Below, piece after piece: positions 54,243 to 64,000 of a DNA stretch of 64,000 nt; positions within the stretch are counted from its first letter, which is position 1; the number at the start of each line of letters is the position of its first letter. Origin of the DNA: Aurelia coerulea (taxonomy: Eukaryota; Cnidaria; Scyphozoa; Semaeostomeae; Ulmaridae); the NCBI GenBank assembly GCA_039566865.1, contig CM076952.1:13598501-13662500 (forward strand), read 5' to 3'. The translations under genes and the position numbers were made by a program. The notes beneath the pieces were generated by a model. The model did not search any database. It saw nothing but the letters and a program-made list of their open reading frames with translations, and was not told the DNA's origin.

Positions 54243-55935
54243 AAGATAAGGCTCAAATCCTTACTGGTTGCCAGAGCATGCGGAAATCATCCAATTTCAT
54301 GCTTGTCAGCCAATGAGATCACCGCTTTCTAGCCACTGGAGACAAAATCGGTCGTTTGAGGTAAATTTTCTAGTACCCTCACTAAAACTGAAATGGATGC
54401 TAAAATACTTCAGTTATTTGCAATTTTTTTTGATAAATCAGTTGTGGGGATGTCCGTCCAGAGTTGTTTACATGTTTAGGCACATAGCTCGTTTGGGGCC
54501 GGAGCTGCGTTCATTTTCCGGTCGAAGAATATTGACCTTCGTTGAAATATCTATAGAAATCGCTACAAATGAGATATACAGATAAGAATTTCAGCGATTA
54601 CGCATACTGACCTGAGCAATAACCGAAACTCTTTCACTGCTATCATATCTCAAAATTGGAGGCAATTTCTAACGATTTCTGGTAGAGACATCATTTGGGC
54701 CTAAGCTTGTCCTCGCTTAAAACTCATTCCATTGCACTTAAAAAGTAATGGTAAAGTTCTTGAGCTAGATAATGCGCTTACCCATGACTCAGACACCAGT
54801 TTGACTTCGTTTGCCTTCTTTAATTTGCCAAATTTTTGTAAGAAACAACCAGTTGTGGGCGAATTGCAAAAACTTTCCTCAGTCCATATTTTTCTCTACA
54901 CAGATTCTCCGCTTCAAACAACAAACAGTGAACTTTGACATTGTATCATAAAAGTCTTGCATCACAGAACATTCCTTTTGAACGATTCCATGCGCTTTAG
55001 CGAGGCACTCGTGAATTGTATTCACGCATTTCGTTCTTTTCGTTCTTATTTCAATCAATGCAAAACATAAAAAGAACAAAACATTGTTTTGGGTTCGCTA
55101 AAAAAGATACCCAGTTTTGCACTTTTGTTTGTTTGCATTGACTGATTGAACCAAATGCGTGAAAATAATTCACGAGTGCCTCGCTAAGGCGCATGGAATC
55201 GTTCTATAGGAATGTTTTGTGATGCAAGACTTTTATGACACAAAGTTCACTGTTTGTTGTTTGAAGCGGATAGTCTGTGCAGATAAAAATATGGACCGAG
55301 GAAAGTTTTTGCAATTCACCCACAACTGGTCGTTTCTTATAAAACTTTGCTAATGTAAAAAAGGCAAACGAAGTCAAACTGGTGTCTGAGTCATGGGTAA
55401 GTGCATTATTCAGCTCTAGAATTTTACCATTACTTTTTAAGTGCAATGGAATGAGTTTTAAGCGAGGACAAGCTTAGGCCCAAATGATATCTCTACCAGA
55501 AATCATTAGAAATTGCCTCCAATTTTGAGATATGATAGCAGTGAAAGAGTTTGGGTTATTGCTGAGGTCAGTATGCATAATTGCTGAAATTCTTATCTGT
55601 ATGTCTCATTTGTAGCGATTTCTATAGATATTTCAACGAAGGTCAATATTCTTCGACCGGAAAATGAACGCAGCTCCGGCCCCAAACAAGCTATGTGCCT
55701 AAACATGTAAACAACTCTGGACGGACATCCCCACAACTGATTTATCAAAAAAAATTGCAAATAACTGAAGTATTCTAGCATCCATTTCAGTTTTAGTGAG
55801 GGTACTAGAAAATTTACCTCAAACGACCGATTTTGTCTCCAGGGGCTAGAAAGCGGTGATCTCATTGGCTGACAAGCATGAAATTGGATGATTTCCGCAT
55901 GCTCTGGCAACCAGTAAGGATTTGAGCCTTATCTT
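54243..55935. mobile_element. 1.69-kb near-palindromic MULE-like foldback in gag
   Basis: It is bounded by a 9-bp direct duplication GCTCCAAAA (54234-54242, 55936-55944). Ends AAGATAAGGCTCAAATCC and its inverse open arms of roughly 830 bp that meet near 55070-55110. The arms are young: a 105-codon stretch read from each arm (54268-54585; inverse of 55593-55910) differs at four residues. Long terminal inverted repeats with 9-bp duplications are characteristic of Mutator-like elements. No transposase is encoded. Confidence 0.88.
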
Positions 55936-55944
55936 GCTCCAAAA

Positions 55945-56272
55945 TTCTATTTCTATCGCGAACTAATGACGCCGTATCCAAACGTGAACGTACAGACTTG
56001 TTTATCTCTTCAATATTCGGCAATAAACGCGGTATCCTCGACGGAGTTTTCGAAATCGACTCATTTTTATCTTGAGACTTTTCACCACGAACAGAATCCT
56101 CAGGAGAACCCCCTTGGCTCGTGATCAATTCCCTTTTGGTGAACTTGTACAGCCTTTGTATCAGCTCTGCCTTTCTCCCCGTGGCTGGCAATGCATTCCT
56201 CTCCAATTCCCTTCGAAGCTCCGCGACATTCAGTTTTAAAATATCTTTATGCAATTGATCCTCCGACGACAT
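55945..56272 (-). pseudogene. BEL/Pao gag N-terminus with SAP domain
   Basis: Begins MSSEDQLHKDILKLNVAELR (start chosen at 56270-56272 because the SAP motif follows at once, although the frame is open to 56431). It continues LPATGRKAELIQRLYKF, a SAP-type nucleic-acid-binding helix pair, then a Ser/Lys/Asp-rich linker. The frame reaches the foldback insertion site in phase with the segment on the other side. Confidence 0.82.
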
Positions 56273-56896
56273 TGTTCCATGCGAATACGAATAACAATTT
56301 CCACGAGTAAATGATCCAGTAAACAATTGATTTTCAAAGTGTAACACGACCGATTCGATTTTCAAACAAAGGTGATCCAAATCTTCATCTTGAGCGAGTA
56401 AACAAAGTCCAATAACAAATTGCAGCAACACGAACTGTCCAATGAATACAAATATTGACTAAGCTAACTAAGAAACTAAGACCTAACTAAGAAACTATTC
56501 AATTCAACTTGGCACAACAAGTTACAAATTCATTTAAATTTTGTGTAATAATTGCTATGAATTACACAAGCAATCTCAACAAGAAAGAAAGCAAGCAACT
56601 CTTAGCTTTCTAAATTTCTAACAAGCACAAGAACGCTTCGCGCAAAAACACGCACTAAGACGCAAGCAAAATTCAATGCAACATACAGATACCTCATGTA
56701 AATGCAACAAACAGGAAAAAGATACATCGACGTAATACGCAAAGTTCCCCACGCACATTAGCACATAACAAGGTACAACTCATCATGTCGAAATGATGTA
56801 AGTACCAGCGAAATAAGATAAGTTCAAATTAGGAAACTTCACATAATACGTCAACAAAACTGATAGTTTAACAATATTAACTACCCTCTGCTACCA
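56273..56896 (-). promoter_or_regulatory. BEL/Pao 5' leader with probable primer-binding site
   Basis: The ~620 bp between LTR and gag start. Immediately inside the LTR the minus strand reads TGGTAGCAGAGGG (56884-56896), beginning with TGG as a tRNA-CCA-complementary primer site should. The primer tRNA was not identified. Confidence 0.6.
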
Positions 56897-57227
56897 TGTA
56901 GTGGATTTGACGTGCGGCCCATAAACACAAAAACTAAGATGTATCTTTAAAGTTTCCTAAAATATATCAATTGATTAAATGCATCAAAACACAACGAAAT
57001 TCATGTCAATCAGTTGTTTAGTCCTCTTTCAACTTGAATCTCAACAAACAAGGATAAAATACGTTCACCAACATCATGCCGTCATCGATTGGGCTTGGGT
57101 CGCAGACTTGGGACTAGGCCTATCGTACGTCACTTTCTTGGAATGCGCGCTCTCTCTCGTTGCTCTTTTCTCGTCCGTCTTGTGCTCTTCCAAAACAACA
57201 ACTCCGTCCTGTTTTCTAACTCTGTCA
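56897..57227 (-). repeat. BEL/Pao 5' LTR, 331 bp
   Basis: On the plus strand it starts TGTAGTGG and ends CTCTGTCA, giving TG...CA on either strand. Nearly identical to the 3' LTR over their shared ~310 bp. Confidence 0.88.
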
Positions 57228-58049
57228 TAGGAAAAGTTTTGCATAGCTCCTGGGAAAACGAATCGGCGCACACCGCCAACACACGAGGAAACTGCATGCA
57301 GAAAATTGAAACGCCAGCTAAACGTCACCAGGGACGAAACGTTTTGGGGGTCTCCTGAGTCTCGATGATTTCCTTACAGATTTCCTTTGAGATTCGTGAA
57401 CAGTATTGGAAAAATGAATGTTTTTTATATCTCTACTCCCAGCGTTAGTTCCAAATGTTGAATATTGTACTTTATAAGAATCAGCAAACAAATAGCTTTC
57501 GATTGTTATCAATAACAATAGAATTTGCTGACATCAGCATTCTTAGATGATGACGTCACTCACGCTGCCATTTTGGGTCATTTTGGCAAATGTTGAAGCT
57601 TTTTCAAACAGATGTTGTAAAAAATGCATAGAATTGCATTATGCAATACTTTTAAAGCATTTTGAGCCAATTACTATCAATTTTTGGCGGAAAAACACAG
57701 TTTGTAGTTATGATGTCATCAATTTTTGTCATTTTCTTCGAAAATAACTGTCTCAAAACATATCTATGCATCATTTTTGAATTGAAAATGAAAAATCCGC
57801 TAAATAAGAAGGGAAACAGTTATTCACATTACCTTTACTTTGTTTTTAGAACAAATCACCGGAAAACCATATTTTTTGACATTTTCCTGCACTATGGCGT
57901 TATAGTGACGTCACCTAATGAGATGGCCACGCTTAAAACTACCAATCGACTAAGAATACTTAGTACTACGCCTTTGCCAAGTTTCAATGATTTCCCATTA
58001 GTCTAGGGCTATTTATAGAGGGGAATGGGTGGAAAACACCCCCCCCCCC
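57228..58049. other. unassigned sequence between BEL and RTE-like LINE
   Basis: A short minus-strand frame (57318-57450) ends SVRKSSRLRRPPKRFVPGDV, a style of C-terminus seen on LTR-retrotransposon integrases. It may be a remnant of another element, but the evidence is thin. A C-run lies at 58041-58051. Confidence 0.35.
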
Positions 58050-58055
58050 GCTATT

Positions 58056-58710
58056 TTAGATAAAAAGCCCGGTAGGATTCCTCTTCTTCTTACTGGCTTT
58101 TCCGTCCTTATTCAAGACATTAAGCCTTGCCACTGTTTTCCTCCATTCCTTTCGCTCATAATCGTTCTCAGTTAGTTCATCCACTGTTTTATTTATTGGT
58201 TTCAGGCCTTTATTCATTTGTCTGATCCATGTCTGTGTTGGTCTTCCCCGATTACCTTTCGCTTTTTTCAAATGTTCTCTGAAAGCTAATTTTGCTGGTG
58301 TTCTTTCTGGCAACCTTGACATGTGCCCAAGCCAGTTTAATCGCCGTTTCTTTATTTCGGTTGTGATGGTTGTCTGATGTGATCTTTTATATATTTCTTC
58401 ATTTCTTATCCATTAATTTGATGTTTAGCATCCTACGTAGCAGTTTTCTTTGGAAGATATCGAGACTGTCTTCCAATTTCTTGGTTAAGGTCCAGATCTC
58501 GCAATTCTAAAGCAGCATTGGATATATAAATGTGTTAAGCGTTCTTATTTTTAGTTTTATGGATGTCTGTCTGTTACAGAGAATTTTTTCACATTTGTTG
58601 AAAGCATCAATCGATAGTCCTTTCCTTCGTTTTATGTCTTTTTCGGTGTCTAAAATAATTCCTAGATATTTTTCTGGCCTTCCATTCATCGTTGCCATCT
58701 GTGCCAACAC
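58056..58710 (-). pseudogene. RTE-like LINE, thumb and C-terminal domain
   Basis: Two frames: 58507-58710 reads EKYLGIILDTEKDIKRRKG and KLKIRTLNTFIYPMLL before a stop, and 58056-58322 reads LPERTPAKLAFREHLKKAKG then GRPTQTWIRQMNKGLKPINK and ends at TGLFI. The intervening 58323-58506 is coding remnant with stops. Confidence 0.75.
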
Positions 58711-59209
58711 AAAATTCTTCAGTTTTTTCAGTATTGATATTTAGGTTTCTTTGTTTGACTTTCAAAGGGAGTTCTTGTTTTATAGTGTCCTTGTGTTGCT
58801 TGTCAGTTGTTACATTGCCAATATCGTCAGCATACTGAAGATCAATGCTGAAGTTTTCTTTATCTTGGTTGTGATTTGCTCTGGGCTGGTCTGGTAATGT
58901 GATTGCATCTGGATTTTGCAGCATGAGTGCAACTGCTAATGTGAAAGTAAATTCTGGAGCGCTTGCGCAGTCTCCTTGTGGTGCTCCTATGTTGGTTTCG
59001 AATGGTTCCCCTCTTGCATTTCCAACTTGTACCGTGTATTGCATTTTATACAGTAATATGTAAAACATATGTAGCTCATCGTCGTCTAATATTTTGCCTA
59101 GATCTTTAATAAGTTGAGGTCTTCTGATGGTGTCGAAAGTTTTGGACATATCAAACAGGGTCACAAATATATTGTAATCTTGACTGTTGATTGCTTTTTC
59201 GATTAACAT
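58607..59209 (-). pseudogene. RTE-like LINE reverse transcriptase palm
   Basis: Catalytic motifs are intact in this frame: TLFDMSKTFDTIRRPQL, IGAPQGDCASAPEFTFTLAV and LQYADDIGNVTTD. It is out of frame with the upstream RT segment by one base near 59210 and runs out of frame near 58680. Confidence 0.8.
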
Positions 59210-59211
59210 TT

Positions 59212-59880
59212 TTAATGCAAGACGTGTTCAGTTGTGCTTCGGCCGCCTCGGTAGGCAGCTTGAGATAGTGGGATGATGGTCTCGAGTTTTTCAGTTGTTC
59301 TCCTGATCATGCATATGCTGAGGATTTTCCTAATTACTGATAGCAGGATGATAGGTCTTAAATTTGCGCAGGATCCTTTTGGCTTTCCGGGTTTTTGAAA
59401 GGGAACGAGTATCCCTTTATGAATTTCCTCTGGTGTGTCTCCGTGTTCTGCAATGTGATTAAGTAAAGATGCAATTCTTTTCGAGATTTCATTCAGTGGT
59501 CCATATTTTATCAGTTCGCTTGTTACATTATCTATGCCCGCACTCTTATTGTTTTTCATTGATTTTATGGCTCTTTGTACCTCTTCTTCTGAGAAGGGAG
59601 TTTTCATTTTGACTGGTTTGACTCTTGGTATCTCTGGTTCATCTTGTTTGTTAAAAACGTTGGTGAAGTGGTTTGTGATGAGTTGTACTTGTTGCCTAGG
59701 ACACGCTGTTATAGTTTTCTTTGATTGATTGTTTGCAACTTGTTTTTCTATGAGAAGGTCACTTGGATGTTTTCTGTACAAAATTCTCATGGTTGCAAAG
59801 AGTCTGTTGGAGTCATTTTTGCACGCCTCTATTTCGCTTATTTGCTCTTCTAAAAGTCTATTGTTTTCTTTTCGTTTCAA
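59212..59880 (-). pseudogene. RTE-like LINE reverse transcriptase fingers
   Basis: Reads MKNNKSAGIDNVTSELIKYG, GILVPFQKPGKPKGSCANLR, PIILLSVIRKIL and AAYRGGRSTTEHVLH up to a frameshift. Upstream, in the same frame but beyond a TAA at 59995, is a Lys/Glu-rich linker. Confidence 0.8.
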
Positions 59881-59994
59881 ATCTTTTATTTGCTTTTGTA
59901 CTCTGTTTCTTTCTTGTTTCAGGGTTTCTCTCTTCTCGGCGTCCTTAAGGGAGTTGATATCTTTTCTCAGTTTTTGTTGTTTTTCACATAGTGT

Positions 59995-60663
59995 TTAGAA
60001 TTCTATTGAGGTAAATTTTTCGTCAGGCCTGTCTTTTCTCAAATGTGTCTCGGCGGACATTACGCATGCATCTTTTATGATGTTCCATTGCTCTTGTGCG
60101 GCTTCATCATTTAGCTTTTCTTGTACACTTTCTGTGTACTTTTGTCTGATCGTTCCTTTTTTCAGTTTTTGCATATCAAACTTATTTGATTTGATTTTCT
60201 TTTTCTGAAACATTTTGTACCATTTGAGTTCTATATCACATATTACTATTCGATGGTCAGTATATGTTGTCGTGCCATTTTAAGATCGGCAGTTTTTTAC
60301 CAGTTTTCGAGCGTTCTGTTTTACGAGGATGTAATCGTCTGTTTGATCAGTCTGTTTGATCTTGCAAGCTCTAAGAGATTTTCTCCGTTCGTGTTGGTGA
60401 TTCCCTTTCCAAACTTTCCCATTGTTTTTGGGTGGTCATTATGTGAGCTGCCAGTTTTTGCATTGAAGTCGCCACCTGTTATGATCAGTGAGCTACTTGG
60501 GGTATCTGAAATATATGACTGCAGGTCATTGTAAAGTTTTCTCTGATTTCTGGATTTTTTTCTGACACATCTAGTGTTGGTGCATACACACAGATCAATA
60601 TTATAGGCTTCTTGGATCTCATCGTGGAAACGTATGTGGTTAACGAACATGCTCGATCATTTA
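59995..60663 (-). pseudogene. RTE-like LINE endonuclease C-terminal half and linker
   Basis: 60485-60663 reads KKPIILICVYAPTLDVSEKN (APE core). 60321-60545, in another frame, reads SSSLIITGGDFNAKTGSSHN, containing the catalytic GDFN. 59995-60213 is a basic linker (NKFDMQKLKKGTIRQKYTES). Two frameshifts separate the parts. Confidence 0.75.
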
Positions 60664-61264
60664 CCGGCTGTCCCAAAAAAAATGTATACGGATTTGGCTG
60701 AATCTAGCGCTGTGAATTTAGCTTTAATCAATGGCTAATCACTCTCAAAATTTTCCTTGATAGTTAACTTGAACATAGATACCTCGTTTGTTGGTATTGG
60801 TGCTGTGAGAGCAGACATGTTAATCTTGAAAGCTCAAATTTGCCTCTTCCTGCAAACCAGAGCTTTAGCCTTTTGGCCTAAGCAATTTCTTAAGGCACAG
60901 CGTATAAATCAATGAGAGCCTTGATAAAATTTGAAAAATGTTATATCTTGTGTTATTCTGTTTTCCAGAAGTCACCCCCCCCAGTCACCCATTGGGAAGT
61001 TTCTTAATTTTTAATTAATTTCAGTTCTTAATTTCGATGTGGTTCAGAAATTTGCTTAGGCCAAAGCTCTGGTTTGCAAGTCGACGCAAATTTGGGCCTT
61101 CAAGATTGATATTTCTTTTCTCAAAGCACCAATACCAACAAACAAGGTATCTATGTTCAAGTTAACTATCGATGAACATTTTGAGAGTGATTAGCAATTG
61201 ATTAAAGCTAAATTCACGTCACTGGAGTCAACCAAATCTGTATACATTTTGTTGGGACACCCGG
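60664..61264. mobile_element. CCGGNTGTCCC-type foldback MITE, 601 bp
   Basis: Flanked by TA (60662-60663, 61265-61266). Left end CCGGCTGTCCCAAAAAAAAT and right end CAAAATG...TTGGGACACCCGG-type inverse; arms of ~230 bp are clear (TTTAATCAATGGCTAATCAC against GTGATTAGCAATTGATTAAA). Inserted in the LINE endonuclease. The codons on either side remain in the same frame if the MITE and one TA are disregarded. Confidence 0.9.
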
Positions 61265-61519
61265 TATTTTGGTAAAATCGCATTTTGTGTTGCTGTCGAT
61301 CATAATTCCGCAACCGTGATGACTATCAGGCGAACTGACGTAATACAAAGTGTATGTCTTGGAATTGTCTGATGTTTTAATGTTGATGACGCCATCGTGG
61401 TTCAGGTGTGTTTCTTGGATGCAGGCTAGGGTTATTTTATATTTTTGTAGATCATCTGCAAGTGATGTTTTCTTGTAATTTTGTATCAGTCCTCTGACAT
61501 TGAATGTTGCAATTCTCAT
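61214..61519 (-). pseudogene. RTE-like LINE endonuclease N-terminus
   Basis: Starts MRIATFNVRGLIQNYKKTSL and continues YKITLACIQETHLNHDG, with the catalytic N and E residues of APE-type endonucleases, then HHGCGIMIDSNT. After about 61267 the reading enters MITE sequence and stops by chance at 61214. Its ATG overlaps the TGA of the upstream ORF as ATGA. Confidence 0.8.
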
Positions 61520-61797
61520 GGTCGAGTGATTCTATTCATTTGTTGTAGTAGTGTGTTGTTTAGGCCCATCGGTTTTAGAAAGCCTTGAGCTCCGCGTGCA
61601 GCATAAATCAACAAATGTTTCTTGATATGATGATATTTATACAGATCTTCTTTCCTTTTTTCATTCAGCAGTACTTCAGAACTACGTGAAACGGTCTTTG
61701 AGCTAGATTTGTGGTCTTTATCAGCGACAAAAAGGCAATTAATACGACTATCTTGCGATAGCCGTACCGCTCCCCGCCACGGTCGAGCGCCCATCAC
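61516..61797 (-). CDS. short ORF upstream of LINE endonuclease
   Basis: Ninety-three codons with no recognised domain, rather basic (KRKEDLYKYHHIKKHLLIYA). Its stop overlaps the endonuclease start (ATGA). That is a common arrangement for reinitiation between LINE ORFs, but the ORF could equally be part of the 5' untranslated region. Confidence 0.4.
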   Translation of the reverse strand: MMGARPWRGAVRLSQDSRINCLFVADKDHKSSSKTVSRSSEVLLNEKRKEDLYKYHHIKKHLLIYAARGAQGFLKPMGLNNTLLQQMNRITRP

Positions 61798-61889
61798 CTT
61801 AACCCGGTAGGATTAGGGTTAAGTAAAAATTCTAACAATTTTGGAGACTGTTTACACCTGCTAATGTTTTCAAAGCGATTTTAAAACAT

Positions 61890-62253
61890 GAATCAAAAGC
61901 AACAGGCAGAGCGTATGTGGTTGAACAAGATTGAGCTGCAGCTCCTTTGCTCCAGAGACTTGGTTGGCCATCTGTACAAAAGCTGATAAATAAAGAAACA
62001 GGTTCTATGGTTTACAAATCTCTTAACTCTCTTGCACCTCAATATCTTAGCGATCTCTTCGTGAGATTGTCCGAGGTACATCCAAGAGAGTTAAGAAACT
62101 CTAAAACAAACCTTGCAATACCCATGTTGAGAACTGGCAATGGCCAAAAATCCTTTGCTTATCGTGGGGCCAGTCTCTGGAACAGTCTTGATTTGGATAC
62201 AAAGATGGCTCCCTCAATCAATGCCTTCAAGTCCAAAATCAATGAAAAATAAA
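61890..62253 (+). pseudogene. LINE C-terminal fragment
   Basis: Reads LLQRLGWPSVQKLINKETGS, MVYKSLNSLAPQYLSDLF, GNGQKSFAYRGASLWNSLD and FKSKINEK before a stop at 62252. The YRGASLWNSL...K...INAFKSKI ending is typical of CR1/jockey-like LINE C-termini. Only this tail is present, with an in-frame stop near 61930. Confidence 0.75.
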
Positions 62254-62615
62254 CCTTTTATATATGGAGGTGTATCGCTGTAAATTTATATATCTTTAAT
62301 TTTGACGTATTCCGCTCTTTTTATTGTAAATTTTGTAGTATATAATTCTTTAATTTTGTAAGTAATTTTTTGCAGGGCCAATTGTAAAACAGTATTTATA
62401 CTGAATTTGTACCCTGGGTAAACAATTTTAAAATGAAATGAAAATTGATTCGCCAAGACATAGCCTCCAACCTCGGCCTTCATCAGTAGGACCAGTGCAA
62501 CGTAGTGACATGATGGTCTACGAAGCAATCGATACTTTTGGTTTGTAAATGACAACTTGGTTACCCGAGACATACAAATATATCAAAGTTCATAGCCAAT
62601 TCAAATATTTTCCAG

Positions 62616-62772
62616 GTTATAAATGCTGCCCGCACCCTTGCTGCAAGACCCCGGAGCAAAGTAGCTAAAGAAAATATGGATGTATTCAGAGATGCATGGA
62701 TTCACCAAGTTAAAGTGCTGACTGAAGCAGTTGATGACATCACTACTATTGATGACTTTTTGGCCGTGTCAG
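62616..62772 (+). CDS. CTNNA: alpha-catenin exon (window exon 9)
   Basis: Fifty-two codons plus one base (TTCCAG|GTTATA and CAG|GTATGC, phase 1 exit). It encodes VINAARTLAARPRSKVAKEN, MDVFRDAWIHQVKVLTEAVD and DITTIDDFLAVS. This matches VINAALALAAKP.SKLAQENMD...QV.VLT.AVDDIT.IDDFLAVSE of alpha-catenin, roughly residue 500 of the vertebrate protein. The remaining C-terminal half, including the actin-binding domain, must lie downstream of the window. Confidence 0.97.
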
Positions 62773-63077
62773 GTATGCTTCTTCTTAGTTCGTAGTTACT
62801 GCAAACTCTAACCGTCTATTGCGCCTTCCAGGGAATCGTTACAAGTCTAAAGTATCGCGAGATCTTCATCTGCTGCAAATCCTCAAGATCCCTTTTGTGG
62901 TCAAGGAAATAGATTGAATTGCGATTACTCTCGAGTACCGAATAATCGCCCCCCTGCTTATTAATTATTAAAAAATTTCCAACGCCCCCCCCCCCACTTC
63001 TATTCCAACCCCCTTTTATTAATTCTTGAAAAATAGAAATGATAGTGAACATAAATTGTTAATGATTCTTTACTGTA
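62773..63077 (+). other. start of next alpha-catenin intron
   Basis: GTATGC donor followed by unassigned sequence with a C-run at 62987-62996. Confidence 0.7.
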
Positions 63078-63682
63078 CCGGGTGCACCAAAGTAAACTAT
63101 GCACGTTTGGCAGGCCACAATAAATCGTACACTGGACCGATTTTGAAGATTTATGACTTAATCGTTAGCAGAAAGCCTGAATTAGATACTGGGATATTTT
63201 GCAATTTTTTCCATTTTCAGGTTTTAGAGCTAGAAGCGAGTTTCTTAAAATGTTCGTTTTCGAAAAAATTTAAAAAGGTTCAAAAAACGTCGATCAAATT
63301 TTAAAAGATTCAACATAAATTAATAAACAGAAGACGTTTTCAGGGGGATTTGAGGGTTTAGTACGAACTCTCGTACAGCACATTACAATAGGTCGATTTC
63401 TAAATCGCAAATTACCACGAACAAGTTCTCTCTTTGTCCATTCATGCCGATTCTTTGGAAAACTTGATCGATGTTTTTTATCGTTTTCAACGTTTTTCGA
63501 AAACTAAAAGTTTAAGAAACTCGCTTCTAGCCCTAAAAACTGAAAATGAAAAAAATTGCAAAAAATCCCAGTATCTAATTCAGGCTTTCTGCTAACGATT
63601 AAGTCATAAATCTTCAAAATCGGTCCAGTGTACTATTTATTGTGGCCTGCCAAACGTGCATAGTTTATTTTGGCGCACCCGG
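63078..63682. mobile_element. CCGGGTGCACC-type foldback MITE, intact 605 bp
   Basis: Flanked by TA (63076-63077, 63683-63684). Left end CCGGGTGCACCAAAGTAAAC and right end GTTTATTTTGGCGCACCCGG. Arms of about 280 bp pair along their whole length (AGCTAGAAGCGAGTTTCTTA against TAAGAAACTCGCTTCTAG), leaving a loop of ~45 nt near 63361-63407. This is the uninterrupted reference for the copies at 27781 and 42798. Confidence 0.92.
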
Positions 63683-63684
63683 TA

Positions 63685-64000
63685 TTTATTAATTTTATTC
63701 AACAGAACCAAATTTCATGAGTACAATATATCAGTGACAGCATAGGAATCATTCGTCGTACATAGCCGATTGCTCGTGGCCCATGGTCGAAACCGCCAAA
63801 GCCTCATTTTCACGAACCAACCAGACGGCTAAAAAGCGAGGGAGACAAAAGAAACCCGTGAAGATTTTTCTAAATTTTACCTACCTTCATAAAACGCAAC
63901 CAGGACAAAAATCTGCTTGAGATTTCTCGATTTTTTTTAAAGCAATCTACTCTCCAGATGTTTGGGAGTAAAAGTTTGGATGCCGGTTAAAATATCTCCA
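63685..64000. other. unassigned intron sequence
   Basis: No coding region or repeat boundary recognised before the window ends. Confidence 0.5.

Larger units (their letters stand above)
49382..57227 (-). mobile_element. BEL/Pao LTR retrotransposon, integrase-deleted
   Basis: The minus-strand order is 5' LTR (56897-57227), a primer-binding-like site, gag with SAP domain, zinc knuckles, aspartic protease, reverse transcriptase, RNase H, then directly the 3' LTR (49382 to about 49710). Integrase is missing through a deletion that also removes the first bases of the 3' LTR. A 1.69-kb foldback element sits in gag. Four in-frame stop codons are present. No matching target duplication was seen outside the LTRs. 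Confidence 0.9.
58050..61800 (-). mobile_element. RTE-like APE LINE, degraded, split by a MITE
   Basis: Minus-strand order: short ORF (61516-61797), APE endonuclease from 61519, MITE insertion (60664-61264), rest of endonuclease, linker, RT and a C-terminal GRPTQTW domain to 58056. Frameshifts and stops occur at about 60545, 60320, 59995, 59210 and 58680. The C-terminal layout (LPERTPAKLAF...GRPTQTWIRQM) resembles RTE-type elements; the clade is inferred, not proven. Confidence 0.8.
47491..62615 (+). other. alpha-catenin intron, 15.1 kb
   Basis: GTATGC donor and TATTTTCCAG acceptor. It holds the SINE, a copy of R, the BEL/Pao element, the RTE-like LINE and a LINE tail. 47491-48614 is unassigned. 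Confidence 0.85.

Noticed and set aside
54063..56000. Paired ORFs on opposite strands (54268-54585 and 55593-55910)
   Set aside because: They are mirror images created by the palindromic arms of the foldback and show no domain.
57318..57518. Integrase C-terminus of a second LTR element
   Set aside because: Only the phrase RLRRPPKRF is suggestive; no other integrase feature is present.
24004..62772. Vinculin or alpha-catulin as the host gene
   Set aside because: DPCSS, LADSSCTRD, DHVSDSFLETNVPL and VDDIT.IDDFLAVS are alpha-catenin signatures; catulin differs at these positions.

Overview
The window is animal nuclear DNA: AT-rich, intron-containing and dominated by transposable elements. The only host gene I can support is alpha-catenin (CTNNA type) on the + strand. 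Nine exons between 24004 and 62772 encode an uninterrupted middle portion of the protein: the end of the N-terminal vinculin-homology region and the M region with its vinculin-binding helix. All internal junctions are phase 0 with GT/AG splice sites. The N-terminal exons and the C-terminal half are not visible and presumably lie outside the window. The mix of repeats (Penelope-like elements with hammerhead ribozymes, CR1-like LINEs with a 2A peptide, BEL/Pao, RTE-like LINEs, many foldback MITEs) resembles early-branching marine animals. A cnidarian is my first guess, a sponge the second; species is not determinable here.

Layout. 1-7.4 kb: a Penelope-like element (PLE) flanked by degenerate terminal repeats and TAA microsatellites, a TA-flanked MITE and a tandem duplication. 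8.1-10.9 kb: a 56-bp satellite of about 47 units. 12-16.7 kb: a nearly full-length CR1-like LINE whose first ORF carries a GDVETNPGP 2A motif, interrupted by a GIY-YIG retroelement fragment with an 11-bp target duplication. 16.8-23.6 kb: nested MITEs and two decayed, minus-strand relatives of the same LINE. 24-27 kb: alpha-catenin exons 1-3 of the window. 27-36.5 kb (a 9.9-kb intron): LINE tails, a foldback MITE with two elements nested in it, and a PLE cluster made of a head-to-head PLE pair (2 x 1.06 kb), three copies of a hammerhead-bearing non-autonomous unit and one long PLE with an open 2.3-kb ORF. 37-47.5 kb: exons 4-8 with foldback elements between them, including a three-level nest. 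47.5-62.6 kb (a 15.1-kb intron): a tRNA-like SINE, a BEL/Pao retrotransposon lacking integrase and invaded by a 1.69-kb near-palindromic MULE-like element, and an RTE-like LINE whose endonuclease is split by a TA-flanked MITE. 62.6-64 kb: exon 9 and an intact 605-bp foldback MITE.

The transposons do not act together with the host gene. They are intron passengers that have inflated the alpha-catenin locus to at least 39 kb. The most notable non-coding signal is hammerhead ribozyme cores (CUGANGA, stem II, GAAA, palindromic stem III) in every PLE lineage present. Next come the repeated nesting of near-perfect palindromes flanked by TA and the 2A motif. I found no CRISPR, operon or other prokaryotic system.
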